From NCBI GenBank assembly GCA_963971575.1, contig OZ020620.1:39842924-39906923 (forward strand): 64,000 nt of DNA, given 5' to 3'. This stretch comes from Liopterus haemorrhoidalis (taxonomy: Eukaryota; Arthropoda; Insecta; Coleoptera; Dytiscidae). The position numbers and the translations under genes are program-made. Positions 10,488 through 20,620 of the stretch are shown here, in pieces (within the stretch, counting starts at the first letter, position 1; each line of letters begins with the position of its first letter). The notes beneath the pieces are model-generated. The model saw only the letters and a program-made list of their open reading frames with translations. It made no database searches and had not been told where the DNA came from.

Positions 10488-13400
10488 TCGGTAAAAATTG
10501 TAGCCAAACGGCTAAACCTAGAGAGTTGAAATTTGGCATGCTTATACAACTCTTTGACCCGCACATAGGAAAAATACTAAAACATCTAAAAAACATATCC
10601 CTCTAAAAATATAAACAAATATGTGCTCATCGAAAAAAAAATATGTTTTTTTAATTCTGAGTAGGGTATCAAATGAAAGCCCTTAGTAAGTGGATTAACG
10701 ATCAAAATTTTATTTTTGCAAAATAAATTATTTTGATGCGTTTTGCCAAAATTGTGCAAAAAAATTTTTGTCCCACACCCTGTAGCCCAGATGGTTTAAA
10801 CTAAAAATCTGAAAAAATTCTAAGTAATGTACATTGGTGTGAACCGGAATAGTACAACAGGAATTTTTGATCAGATTATGTTTTCGGAAAATAACGCATT
10901 TTTTGTGTTTTTAACTAAAATATGTTAACTATTTAATACGTTGTGTAACATACCAGATCAGTAGCTCTGGTGGCGTGGTTGGATTTGTCGTACGCCTAAT
11001 AATATAACTTAACTTGCAAACTAGGGTTTGAATCCCGTTGATTTTATTTTTTGTTTTTTTTTGCATTTTTATTTTGTTAAAATTCTAGTTATATTTGGTA
11101 AATGTTGCATTTAATTTTTAAAAGCGTAAATTTAATAAGCAGTGGAAAGTGTTGAAATTATAATTTAATTCTATTTTTGACGAAATCAAAGGGCGGGACT
11201 TATGATGTAAGCAACCAATGGAAGCCATAGGTGCAATTTTCAAAATCTTAATGAACTTTGCTATATAAAAAAAATACTGCATATATTTAGAAACTTAAAT
11301 AATGGTATTAGGCATTCGAATTAAAATTCATAAAAAAATATTTTGACATAAAATTTGTTTTGGCATCCCAAATAATCATCGTTCAGTTACCTGCAAAACC
11401 CATAAATGTGTGAAAATTCACACTTCACATCAATTTTTTATTATTTAAATAAAAAGCTTGTAAAATAGGAAAATACAACTCGTGTTCATTTTCACCATGA
11501 AATCAAATACACACAAGTGACAGTTTAAAAAGTTTCCCGTATAGTCGACTAATTTAAGAGTACTGAACGCAGATTTAGAAACTCACCACACTGCCTTCAC
11601 AAACTAATGGTCCTCCAGAATCACCAAAACATGCATCTTTCCCTCCTTTTTTGAACATCGTACATATTTGTTTTGTATCAATTTTAGCATTCATGAAATG
11701 ATCTTGACAGTCATCAACAGTTATAATTGGAAGCCTAACTTGTAGTAACCTTATGCTGCCTGGTTGATCTTCGGCAGTTCTTCCCCACCCAGCCACATTA
11801 CACTCTTTGTAAGGTTCCTCCGTTCGAGAACTTCTTGTTTCCCCAGGTGCGGCCAAGTCAGCAGCCCGCACTGTTTCAGAAAATTGCATTGGCGTTTTTA
11901 ATTTCAGAAGACCGATATCGTGTTTAGCAGTTGTTCTATTATAATTATCGTGTACGTATGCCCACGAAGCTTCATAAATTTCGCTAACTTCGTCATAATA
12001 TGTCTCTCCAGCAGCAACTCTAAATATACTAGCTGGTAACCGTACTTCATTGCTAAAAATAAATATATAATGTGTATAAAATCATATTTAATACCAAGGC
12101 CCGGTATTTCCAACCATAGATAAAATTGACTATCAATGGGATAAGTAGTTATCAAGGGAATAAACGATTTTTTGCGTATTTCCAATAGACCATATTAGTG
12201 TGTCGTCACATACATGTGCTGCCATCTGAGAGCTGAGTCCTTTTGAAGTTTAAAATACATGGGACATTACTTTTGTTACAAATATGAATGTTGAAATTGA
12301 AGGGTTTGAATTAAGAAAAAAGTAGATCTTTCCTTCAAATTTTTTATTTTTATACTAGATGTACATTTCGTTCACCACGTGAACATTATCAATAGACTAA
12401 ATATAACAAACTTATTACAATATTTATACATAGTTAGGTAAGATCAGTGGTGTGCATGGGGGTGAATTAGGGTATTTGAACATTTACGATTATTGTAGGT
12501 AATGGTTATGAATTGGGGAATTTTTTTATAATTAGGTTGTTGGGATTATCTCTAAAAGCGGGTTTTGTAAAGGACTTAGGTCGGTGTTAATTAGGATTTT
12601 GGAATTTTTCTTCATTTCTATTGCCTCCAACATGTTTAAGTTATAAGAATTACTTTCTTTAAGTAGCGAAATAGCGTCTATGTCATGCCCTGTTTTTATT
12701 TTATGAAATGCTAACGATGATCTATTAATATCTAAATTTTTAATGTAATTTTTATGTTCCTTAAATCTAGTTTCTAAATTTCTTTGCGTTTGTCCTATAT
12801 ATATTTTGTTACATTTTTTACAGTTAATTTTATATACACCTGATTTTTGAAGATTTTGAATTTTGTCTAAGTGACTTCCTAATAGGGCTTTAATTTTTAT
12901 AGGGTTGTAAAATGCTGTAATTATATTATGTTTAGAAAAAATATTTTTGATTTTGTGGTATATTGAGGGATGGTATAATATTCTTACGTATTTAGCTGGG
13001 TTTTTTTGGGTGGACATATTACATAAGGAGGTGGATAGTTTTATTTTGTTTTTTAAATTGTGTTTATGATGTAATTTATTGATAAGACTCCTATTGTATC
13101 CGTTAATTTCTGCAGTGTGGATTATTTTTTTAAATTCAATATTATATTTTTCTTTTGATAAAGGTACATTTATAAGTCGGTGTATTAAGCTATGGAAAGC
13201 GGCGTGTTTATGGTTGGTAGGACTCATGGAGGTATTATTGATGTGAATATCTGAATGTGTAGTTTTTCGGTAAATGTCAAATTCTATTTTTTGTCCGTTT
13301 TTTATTATAAGAAGGTCTAAAAATGGTAGTCTATTGTCTATTTCTAATTCAAATGTAAATTTTAATGAAGGGTAAATATTGTTAATGTAATTAATGAAAG

Positions 13401-16400
13401 AATCTAGATTAAAGGTATCATCTATATTAGCGAAAATATCATCTACGTAACGCAACCATACCGTAGGGAACGAGTCTTTTATTGATGAGGATTTTATTTT
13501 ATTTTCTACGTGATTTAAGAAGATGTTGGCTAGGAATGGAGACAGTGGATTTCCCATAGCGGTTCCAAATGTTTGAGAATAGAATTTTCCATTGAAAATG
13601 AAAGTGGTTTGGTCCATGCATAATTTTGTTAATTTTATGTATTGTTCAGTTTTTTCAATAGAAACGTTATTTCTTAATAAAACATTTTTTAAAATCTGTA
13701 AAGTTTCAGGGATAGGGACGCTTGGAAACAAAGACGTTACGTCAAATGATATTAATTTCGATTTTTCTTTTAGTTTTAAATCTTTAATTTTTTCAATTAA
13801 TTGTAAAGAATTTTTTATGCAAAAATCTATGCAAAAATTTTATTAAAAAACAAAATAAAACTATCCACCTCCTTATGTAATATGTCCACCCAAAAAAACC
13901 CAGCTAAATACGTAAGAATATTATACCATCCCTCAATATACCACAAAATCAAAAATATTTTTTCTAAACATAATATAATTACAGCATTTTACAACCCTAT
14001 AAAAATTAAAGCCCTATTAGGAAGTCACTTAGACAAAATTCAAAATCTTCAAAAATCAGGTGTATATAAAATTAACTGTAAAAAATGTAACAAAATATAT
14101 ATAGGACAAACGCAAAGAAATTTAGAAACTAGATTTAAGGAACATAAAAATTACATTAAAAATTTAGATATTAATAGATCATCGTTAGCATTTCATAAAA
14201 TAAAAACAGGGCATGACATAGACGCTATTTCGCTACTTAAAGAAAGTAATTCTTATAACTTAAACATGTTGGAGGCAATAGAAATGAAGAAAAATTCCAA
14301 AATCCTAATTAACACCGACCTAAGTCCTTTACAAAACCCGCTTTTAGAGATAATCCCAACAACCTAATTATAAAAAAATTCCCCAATTCATAACCATTAC
14401 CTACAATAATCGTAAATGTTCAAATACCCTAATTCACCCCCATTCACACCACTGATCTTACCTAACTATGTATAAATATTGTAATAAGTTTGTTATATTT
14501 AGTCTATTGATAATGTTCACGTGGTGAACGAAATGTACATCTAGTATAAAAATAAAAAATTTGAAGGAAAGATCTACTTTTTTCTTAATTACTTTTGTTA
14601 CCTTAATTTTATAAATATTTTCAATTTTGGAGCAAAAAATATGTATTTTTGATAAATATATACTAATATATACAGTCCAGACACTTTATATTATAGAATA
14701 ATGATTTTATAAATATATAAATAAGGATTCGAAGATATATTTATAGGTTACGTTTTTAAATAATATGAAAATCAGAATATCTTTAGTATTTATTTAATTA
14801 ACACTAAGTAATCATTAATATTTTGTTTTAGAATGCATATTGGTGTATTGTTTTGCTCCGAATTGTAACAATTACATCTACATTATTAATTGCAAATTTT
14901 TTCGTTTTTTGACAGATGAAAATGAAAAACAATAATGGAAAATTAAAAACAACATATTATTCCTTTAAACCATTTAGATATGGTACACACACTTATTGCT
15001 ATGTTACTTGCCATAATAACGATTATTAACGTAAATTTTTCAAAATTAACCTACAAAATAATATTGTTCTGCAAAAATAATGACATATTAAATTATAATG
15101 TATAAAATAAGAATTTTAATAAATAAATATTGACTTGTAGTTTTGATGTGAAGCACTCTCTTACTTTGAAAACTTAATTTATATTTCCAAAATACAATCT
15201 AACAAAAAAACAACATGCTAAATTCAAATAAAAGGAATCCAACCGCGAGACGGCAGCACTGAATCTCATTTTGTGACGTAGTTACTAATATGGTCTATTA
15301 TATATCTATAGAGTAACTAGATTATCCACATGATAAGTTATTCCCACCATGTATTGAACGTCAATTTTTTCAATTAATTGATCAATAAATTGAATCGTGT
15401 AAAGTCCACTTAGGGCCCTTTTAAACCTCGGATACGTAGCGGTATAACTATCTAAGACAGCGGTTTCCAAACTTTGTTCAGTAACGACCCCCTTAGAAAA
15501 AATCCCATCTCTTGCGCCCCCCCCCCCCCTATTTAGGAAATTTATAAACAATTTGTAAATAATTTCTTTATGGAAATAATAATTACAAAAGTAGCAAAAA
15601 AATGTAATGTAAATAGTTTCTCTAATTCCTAAATATTTATTTTCACAACATAAATCACGAAAATCATATAAAAATAAATTATATTAATATTAAATATGTA
15701 ATACAAATTAAAAATGGAACAAAAATCAATTTTAATGTGAAGTATGGGCTTGTCTCTTCGCACATAATTCGTTAAATCGCGGTTTATATGAAGAAAGAGC
15801 CACTCTTATTTCGTCTTCCACTATTAACCGTGCGCGATATTTTGTTTTAATAACAGCTAATGTGGAAAATCCTATTTCGCACATGTATGATGTGACATAT
15901 GGTAAAAGAAATTTTATAGCTTTTGCTGATAAGGCAGGATATTCCTTGCTTACTTCCAGCCAGAATTTCTCCGGATTATTTGGATTGAAGCGAATAAAGT
16001 TGGTATTGTCTGCAACCACAATTACAGTCTGTTCCAAACGGTTAGGCGGAACTAAATGGGAATTTCGTTCTTTTATGTTGTCACGAGAGTCGTTGGAATG
16101 TCAAAATTTAAAATTTCAACAATGAAACCATATAAACGAATGACATGTCAAAATTAAATTATTTTTTTTTTACAAATTTTAATGACAAAAAAATAAATAA
16201 ATGGGAAATTTGTATTAAGAATGCACAAAATATCAAAATATTAAGAAAATGACATCTTAAAATGATATTAACCTTAACCAAAAAATGTTTATTGTAAGTA
16301 TGATTTACAAAGCTTAAACAAAACGGCCGAAAAACACGATTTAAACGATGAAATTAACTAGATTGCAAAATCTAGTTCCGCCTAACCGTTTGGAACAGAC

Positions 16401-17537
16401 TTTATATAACTGTAATACAGTCTGTTCCAAACGGTTAAGCGGAACTAGATTTTGCAATCTAGTTACTTTCATCGTTTAAATCGTGCCTTTCGGCCGTTTT
16501 GTTTAAGCTTTGTAAATCATACTTACAATAAACATTTTTTGAATAAGGTTAATATCATTTTAAAATGTCATTTTCTTTATATTTTGATTTTTTGTGTCAT
16601 TCTTAATACTAATTTCCCATTTATTTATTTTTTTGTCATTAAAATATAAAAAAAAATATTTAATTTTGACATATGTCGTTCGTTTCCATGGTTTCATTGT
16701 TGGAATTTTAAATTTTGACATCCCAACTTGAAAAATGAAATAACCCAAGCAAGGTCTCGTGACAACCTAAAAGAACTAAATTCCCATTTAGTTCCGCTTA
16801 ACCGTTTGGAACAGACTGTAAAAATTCAAATAAAACGTTATAAGCTGTTCACTTTTGTAAGAACACACTAAGAGGGTATTTTGTTTTCAATAGTTTGCAC
16901 TTTTGAAGCTGTATGTCATGTTGTTAAAACGTCATAATGTGACATTTATCATATGTCAATTTAATTTTTTTACCGTTGCTGGGTAATAAATACTTATTCG
17001 CCAATCAGAGCAAGGGAATAACTTATACTGCCCTTTATCTGAAGTGTCGTTGGCCAGATACGATATTCTGGTGTTTATTCCGATGTTTATCCTATCCGAG
17101 CTTTATCCGAGCATTGTAAAAGCGATTTTTTGACTTTATACCGGGAATAGCGTTATCCGAGCTTTATCCAACGATTGTGAAAGCGGCCCTTAAGCGTCTA
17201 AAGCCAGTGTATACCATTTATGCAATGGTTGTCAATGATACAGCATTATTATTCTGATAGTTACTTACTCTTTTTCACAAAGACAGTGAGCTGCCGTCAT
17301 AACATATTGTTCATCCAGAAGACTACCACCACACATATGTTTAGTTTCACCACTGATCATGTACTCAATAGAAACGATGAATGGATATTCATTTATCCTA
17401 GCCGTAACTCCCCCAACAATTCTATTATCGACTTCTTCTGTTAGTATGGTATTAAATGCAACATTATTTTCTTCTTCCGAACAAGATGAAGCTGTAAATA
17501 AAACGAAAAATATTCCAAACAATGGTGATGAATGCAT
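6509..17537 (-). CDS. SP2: secreted trypsin-like serine protease (3 exons)
   Basis: Exons 17537-17269, 12052-11587 and 6697-6509 join in frame to 307 codons. Donors are GA|GTAAGT and GTG|GTGAGT; acceptors are TTTTTAG|C and TTTTCAG|G. The signal peptide starts [14 protein letters not shown]. The acidic propeptide ends at the activation site R39-IVGG. The triad is His84 (TAAHC), Asp135 (HDIGLL) and Ser235 (GDSGGP). The specificity pocket has Asp229 (chymotrypsin 189) with Gly in the 216 and 226 positions, so cleavage after Lys/Arg is expected. After the usual C-terminal helix comes a ~30-residue extension ending in a hydrophobic run ([16 protein letters not shown]), which could be a membrane or GPI-anchor signal. 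Introns of 5.2 and 4.9 kb are filled with transposons. The biological substrate cannot be read from the sequence. Confidence 0.92.
6867..7130 (-). mobile_element. 3' end of a non-LTR retrotransposon with (TTA)n tail
   Basis: On the minus strand the sequence ends AATAAACTTTATTATTATT, a trinucleotide tail typical of insect LINE 3' ends. The preceding ~230 bp (CACTTAAAGTGAACCTGTTC and so on) looks like 3' UTR. No reverse transcriptase is attached. Confidence 0.4.
7131..7967. other. Very AT-rich low-complexity intron DNA
   Basis: Intron 2 of SP2. It holds AAAATAAAA-type simple sequence and a diverged repeat of TTGCTATTGATAGCAACATT around 7255 and 7370. No gene is supported. Confidence 0.4.
8063..8775 (+). 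pseudogene. Tigger transposase C-terminal remnant, interrupted
   Basis: The frame [18 protein letters not shown], then [20 protein letters not shown] and EELQEMD, matches the C-terminal region of TIGD1-type transposases. It is broken at 8311 by a MITE. It resumes after 8572 with [18 protein letters not shown] and runs to a stop near 8773. The DDE core and the CENP-B-like DNA-binding domain are absent. Confidence 0.75.
8312..8564. mobile_element. hAT MITE inside the Tigger element
   Basis: The ends are CAGGGGCGGATCGA and TCGATCCGCCCCTG. A perfect 8-bp duplication, CGTCCCTA, sits at 8304-8311 and 8565-8572. It is non-coding and splits the Tigger frame. Confidence 0.9.
8989..9420. other. Intron DNA without recognised features
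   Basis: Part of SP2 intron 2. No gene or terminal-repeat structure is seen. Confidence 0.3.
9500..10370 (+). mobile_element. F4 repeat, copy 1, preceded by a related F4-like fragment
   Basis: The F4 copy starts CCAGTGGCGAAAGGAAACC at about 9665 and ends near GGTCGGGCAAG at 10366. It includes a (CA)n tract at 10189-10238. Copy 2 is at 41468-42590. The preceding 9500-9660 (CAGCTGTGGCCACCAC) matches, inverted, the related repeat at 59690-60810. A CTTGCCCC...GGGCAAG hairpin lies at the 3' end. No ORF is present and the superfamily is unassigned. Confidence 0.55.
10404..11443 (+). mobile_element. F3 1-kb repeat, copy 1 (with tRNA-like segment)
   Basis: It begins AGGGTTTTGTAGGTATGACC and ends TGTGTGAAAATTCACACTTC. 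A (TGTC)n tract lies at 10446-10488. A segment at about 10958-11040 has pol III box-like motifs: TGGCGTGGTTGG (A-box-like) and GGTTTGAATCC (B-box-like). Other near-complete copies are at 35958-37033, 43277-44372 and 62527-63500. No protein is encoded. Both ends carry an inverted AGGGTTTTGYAGGTA motif. Confidence 0.65.
12098..12182. mobile_element. Harbinger-type end fragment interrupted by the F6 MITE
   Basis: GGCCCGGTATTTCCAACC and the following ATAGATAAAATTG and AAACGATTTTTTGCGTATTT match the left end of the Harbinger element at 38227. The sequence appears to resume at about 15300 (ATCTATAGAGTAACTA) after the F6 insertion. Sequence at 16985-17190, ending GAAAGCGGCCCTTAA, could be the far end, but the flanking 3-bp duplications do not match. 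Confidence 0.45.
12532..13840 (-). CDS. Penelope-like reverse transcriptase with GIY-YIG endonuclease, 5' truncated
   Basis: The frame is open from the truncation point at about 13840 to the stop at 12532. It contains RT motif A ([14 protein letters not shown], just upstream of the first Met at 13731), motif B ([16 protein letters not shown]), motif C (LRYVDDIF) and FLDLLI. A C-terminal GIY-YIG nuclease follows: [19 protein letters not shown], then R and EHK, a [11 protein letters not shown] helix and a downstream Glu (MLEAIEMKK). The Cys pair CKKC precedes YIG, as in Penelope-type nucleases. The N-terminal RT fingers are missing, so it cannot be autonomous, but the remaining ~435 codons carry no stop or frameshift, which indicates a young copy. 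Confidence 0.88.
13882..14367 (+). pseudogene. Inverted duplicate of the Penelope GIY-YIG region
   Basis: This plus-strand frame repeats the last 161 codons of the minus-strand Penelope ORF residue for residue as far as I can compare. It forms the right arm of the ~740-bp inverted repeat. It has no RT domain and no promoter of its own. Confidence 0.85.
15459..16022 (-). mobile_element. hAT remnant with transposase C-terminus
   Basis: The terminus CAGCGGTTTCCAAACTTTG lies at 15459. The minus strand encodes [19 protein letters not shown], then [20 protein letters not shown] and [18 protein letters not shown], the hAT dimerisation region of SCAND3/ZBED5-type transposases. The 5' part is cut off by the F1 MITE that starts at 16025. 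Confidence 0.75.
16025..16401. mobile_element. F1 MITE copy 1
   Basis: Starts CAGTCTGTTCCAAACGGTTA after TA; ends TAACCGTTTGGAACAGACT. A ~30-bp inverted repeat and the TA target fit the Tc1/mariner superfamily. It is non-coding; short ORFs inside F1 copies recur only because the repeat does. Confidence 0.8.
16418..16818. mobile_element. F1 MITE copy 2
   Basis: Full 401-bp copy with TA at 16416-16417 and 16819-16820. It lies 16 bp from copy 1 in opposite orientation, so the pair forms a large inverted repeat. Confidence 0.9.
16842..16985. mobile_element. F5 MITE half copy
   Basis: Begins AAGCTGTTCACTTTTGTAAG and continues with the F5 body (TTTTCAATAGTTTGCAC). The second half is missing. Confidence 0.55.
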
Positions 17538-17655
17538 TTTGGAAAGTTAAAATGGCAAGATGAATTTTATAATTATTAAAAAACTTGTAAATATTTTTTA
17601 AATAAATAAATGAAAATATTTGTTGGTAAATAAAATGACAGTTTCCAAGAACAAC
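17538..17655 (-). promoter_or_regulatory. Conserved 5' flank of SP2
   Basis: Aligns with the SP1 flank almost base for base through AAATATTTACAAGTTTTTTA and GGAAACTGTCATTTTATTTA. Probable core promoter and 5' UTR. Confidence 0.5.
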
Positions 17656-17710
17656 AGAAATTTTGACAACTGACAATTTCCATTGGTAAGCAAAATTCGT
17701 TTCACCCACA

Positions 17711-17981
17711 AATAGACCATATTAGTAACTACGTCACAAATTGGGATTCAGTGCTGCCGTCTCGCGGTTGGATTCCTTTTATTTGAATTTTCTATAATAT
17801 AAAGTATCTGGACTGTATATATTAGTATATATTTATCAAAAATACATATTTTATGCTCCAAAATTGAAAATATTTATAAAATTAAGGTAACAAAAGTAAT
17901 GTCCCATGTATTTTAAACTTCAAAAGGACTCAGCTCTCAGATGGCAGCACATGTATGTGACGACACACTAATATGGTCTAT
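17711..17981. mobile_element. F6 MITE, intact reference copy
   Basis: AATAGACCATATTAGT and ACTAATATGGTCTATT bound a 271-bp non-coding element that includes GCTGCCGTCTCGCGGTTGG near one end and CTCTCAGATGGCAGCAC near the other. Confidence 0.8.
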
Positions 17982-18600
17982 TAAAAAACAAGGAAGATAG
18001 CGGACTCCCACGTTACGGCTTTGGACAGCGATAGTTGCGACATTCGTGGTTGTAATATGAACTACGATTAGGTAGTATGCAACCCGTAGTACACACAAAT
18101 ATATTTTAAATTGCTATGAATCGCGCGATCATTAATTTTCTACCAAAATTGAAAAATAAAATGTAATTTTGGTATAAAATTAAAGATTGCCTTGAACCGA
18201 AAATTATGATTAATTTATTTACAACTCTCCTAATTAATTTTCTAAAATTAAAATTAATTACAATTGTGAAAAGTTAATACTTCAGTAAGCATTAAGTTTT
18301 ATTATTTTATTTGCAAGCAAGCATATGAAATAAATAAACAAATATTTATTTTTTACTTTTATATTTCCTTTTATTGTACATATTAAATTTAGTCAGTGCC
18401 ATTTTTTTTTTTATTAAACTATTTATATTTCTTTTGCATTTACCATTTAAAATATTATTAATTACACTACACCATTTGAAAATAAAAAATGTGGTGCTAA
18501 TATTTAAAATTTCTTATAAAATTCATCACTGTCACAATCACAATTTACTGTCACCTATCGTTACAACGTCAAAAACAATTGCCGCAAATTGCCGATAATG
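17982..18600. other. Intergenic AT-rich DNA
   Basis: Spacer between SP3 and SP2. No gene is recognised. Confidence 0.3.
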
Positions 18601-19080
18601 AAGTGTTCTCAAAATGTTGGTTTAAAAAAAAAAACGCTTTTAGCGCTGTCCGTGGATGGAATATAACTTAAAACCGTTTCAAGGCCGTGTATATGAGTTT
18701 CATACCCCTGGTTTCACCCTTAGGGTACGGACATGCCGAATATGCATCGATGAGCCTGATCGCGGTGGAGGTCGATGTCGATGTTCAGGACGATGTCGCG
18801 GTCGATGTCGAGTGGACATGCCAGAGAGGTTTAACCTTTCAGTGTTCTGAGAGACTAATTGACATTTTTCTCCACTCTCGGGCCAAAGCATGTCTATTAT
18901 GGTACACAGGCTATTCCAAACGTTTAGGCGGAACTAAATGGGAATTTCGTTCTTTTATCTTGTCAGGAGAAGGAACCTTGCTTGGGTTATTTCATAATTA
19001 ACGTTTGGTATGTGAAAATTTAAAATTCCAACAATGAAACCATGGAAACGAATGACTTATGTCAAAAATATTTTTTTTAC
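18601..19080. repeat. GATGTCG-rich stretch followed by an F1 fragment
   Basis: Positions 18755-18815 are an imperfect tandem of (G/T)CGATGTCG units. From 18906 a truncated F1 copy (CTATTCCAAACGTTTAGGCG) runs to about 19080 and ends without its second terminus. Confidence 0.5.
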
Positions 19081-19278
19081 CTATTTTTTTTTCTTTTTTC
19101 TTTGGCCTGGGTAACTATAGACCGTTGGCCAGGTGTTAAAATGTTATTTTGATCTCATATGTGTACTTTACTCGCTGTTAAAAATGTAAAAATAATTTTG
19201 TGAATTTCTTCCTTCTGCATAAATAAAAGTATTTGAATATTGGTAGGTAGAGATATTTTCATATTAAGGAGTTCATTG

Positions 19279-19762
19279 ATATAATCTGTCTCAATTTGTA
19301 ATACGAAACTAAATCTGGTTACTTTGGTGACTGTTGTGGTGTAAATAGACATTTTTGAAACCATGTAAACTTGTAAATCTGGCTTTCACATTTTTGGTGA
19401 AGTTTCATTATACTGAGGTTATATTCACTCAAAAACTACATGTCAGATACCAAATTGACATGTCAAATTTGTGATTGACATGTCTAATATTTTGAATTAT
19501 ATACAAATATTTATTTCATCTTATTTCGCTTATTCATAATTTCTGTTCTGGTTGTATAAAATATATTTCAAATACTTATCAATTTGTGTTTTATACAATT
19601 TGTGTTAGTAAGTTGACATATAATTTAATGTCATAATTGACATTGTCAAATATTTTAAAAGGTGTAACTTCAGAATTACCACCCTAAGATGATATATTAA
19701 ATATACAACATAAAAAATGAAGTTTCCCTGTTAGTTTCGTATTACAAAATGAGACAGATAAT
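19279..19762. mobile_element. F2 MITE, long form
   Basis: Ends ATCTGTCTCAATTTGTAATA and, inverted, the same at 19762. The ~485-bp form carries an extra centre with TTGACATGTC motifs. The same long form occurs at 31916-32383; a ~180-bp short form is at 42641-42819. Confidence 0.75.
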
Positions 19763-20088
19763 AAAAGAGTGACGATGGCCATCATATTTTGGGCAATTGA
19801 ATAAAATATGTTTGACGTTCTATGCTAGTGCCGTCGCAGTCACATGTTGGTTGGGGAGCCATATTAATTTTGAAAAGGTTTGTAAAACTTATGTTGATTA
19901 TTATTTTGTAAATAAATGGTCGCCATTTTGAAATGGTTAACATAAAAATATGATTTTTTTGGTGTCATTGTAAAGATAATTTAATGTACTTTTAGGAAAA
20001 AAATATAAAATTATCGATTCCCTATGCTAGATCAAAAGTTGACATCATTTCCGGTGAAACCGGAAGTGCCTCAGAATTCTTATAGTAA

Positions 20089-20233
20089 CCTTTAGATGGG
20101 CCTTTTTGTCTAGTTGAACTTTTGTTCTGAAGATTTTTTGTATCTTTACAAATAAAGGAGATTCTTTAGATGGACCTTTTTGTCTAGTTTAACTTTTGTT
20201 CTGAAGATTTTTTGTATCTTTACAAATAAATGA
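20089..20233. repeat. Two-copy ~72-bp tandem duplication
   Basis: CTTTAGATGGGCCTTTTTGT through TTTACAAATAAAGGAGATT is repeated directly after itself with a few changes. It lies in the 3' flank of SP3. Confidence 0.7.
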
Positions 20234-20429
20234 GATTTTTGGGATGCCCCGTTTCAAACAAACACCCTGTATACATGTACCTGTATTGGTATACAGGACA
20301 CATGGAAAAACTTCAAGATGGAGGACTTATGAGTCCAAAAGTTAATTCGACAGAAAGTGCCCAAAAAAGAAGAAGATAAATAATTTTTTATTTTTATTTT
20401 ATTTAATTAAATTGTATTTTTCTAAACTA

Positions 20430-20435
20430 TTTATT
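20430..20435 (-). terminator. Possible polyadenylation signal of SP3
   Basis: Minus-strand AATAAA about 190 nt after the SP3 stop at 20621-20623. Confidence 0.4.
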
Positions 20436-20620
20436 GAGCTTATTAGCTTACTTTATCTTAAATATATTAGACGCGTTCGTGGATGCAATCCCTAACAAGT
20501 TAGAATTCGAAGCACATGCACATTATCATATTTCATGTTTAGATACAGTATTAAGCATGCGCGTTGGACTTCAATCTGAGGGATTTCTTCCGCGAACGCA
20601 ACAATTAAAACTAAACGTTA

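Larger units (their letters stand above)
12280..14590 (-). mobile_element. Penelope-like element with inverted self-duplication
   Basis: A 5'-truncated Penelope-like retroelement lies on the minus strand. Its 3' ~730 bp (12313-13045) is repeated in inverted orientation at 13842-14590, joined to the truncation point. The two arms differ by very few bases by eye. The ends share GTAGATCTTTCCTTCAAA. A duplicated ~13-bp target (ACTTTTGTTAC core) flanks the unit. This head-to-tail/inverted arrangement is in keeping with the complex copies known for Penelope elements. Confidence 0.85.
12183..15299. mobile_element. F6 MITE, split by a Penelope-like insertion
   Basis: The outer ends AATAGACCATATTAGT (12183) and ACTAATATGGTCTATT (to 15299) match the uninterrupted ~270-bp F6 copy at 17711-17981. 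That copy contains, inverted, the same GTGCTGCCATCTGAGAGC and ATTACTTTTGTTAC segments. The F6 sequence is broken at ATTACTTTTGTTAC, which occurs on both sides of the inserted element (about 12265 and 14588). Confidence 0.8.

Noticed and set aside
10178..10606. Frames over (CA)n and (TGTC)n tracts (also 23658-23867, 42277-42543, 44151-44360, 59677-59913)
   Set aside because: Simple-sequence translations repeated in every F3/F4 copy.
10958..11040. Real tRNA gene
   Set aside because: A- and B-box-like motifs are present but no complete cloverleaf; the segment is inside a dispersed repeat.
12098..17190. A single 5-kb Harbinger spanning SP2 intron 1
   Set aside because: The right end candidate (GAAAGCGGCCC) does not give a matching 3-bp duplication; only the left fragment is kept.
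18656..19001. Overlapping frames in the GATGTCG-rich stretch
   Set aside because: Low-complexity repeat followed by an F1 fragment; no start context or homology.
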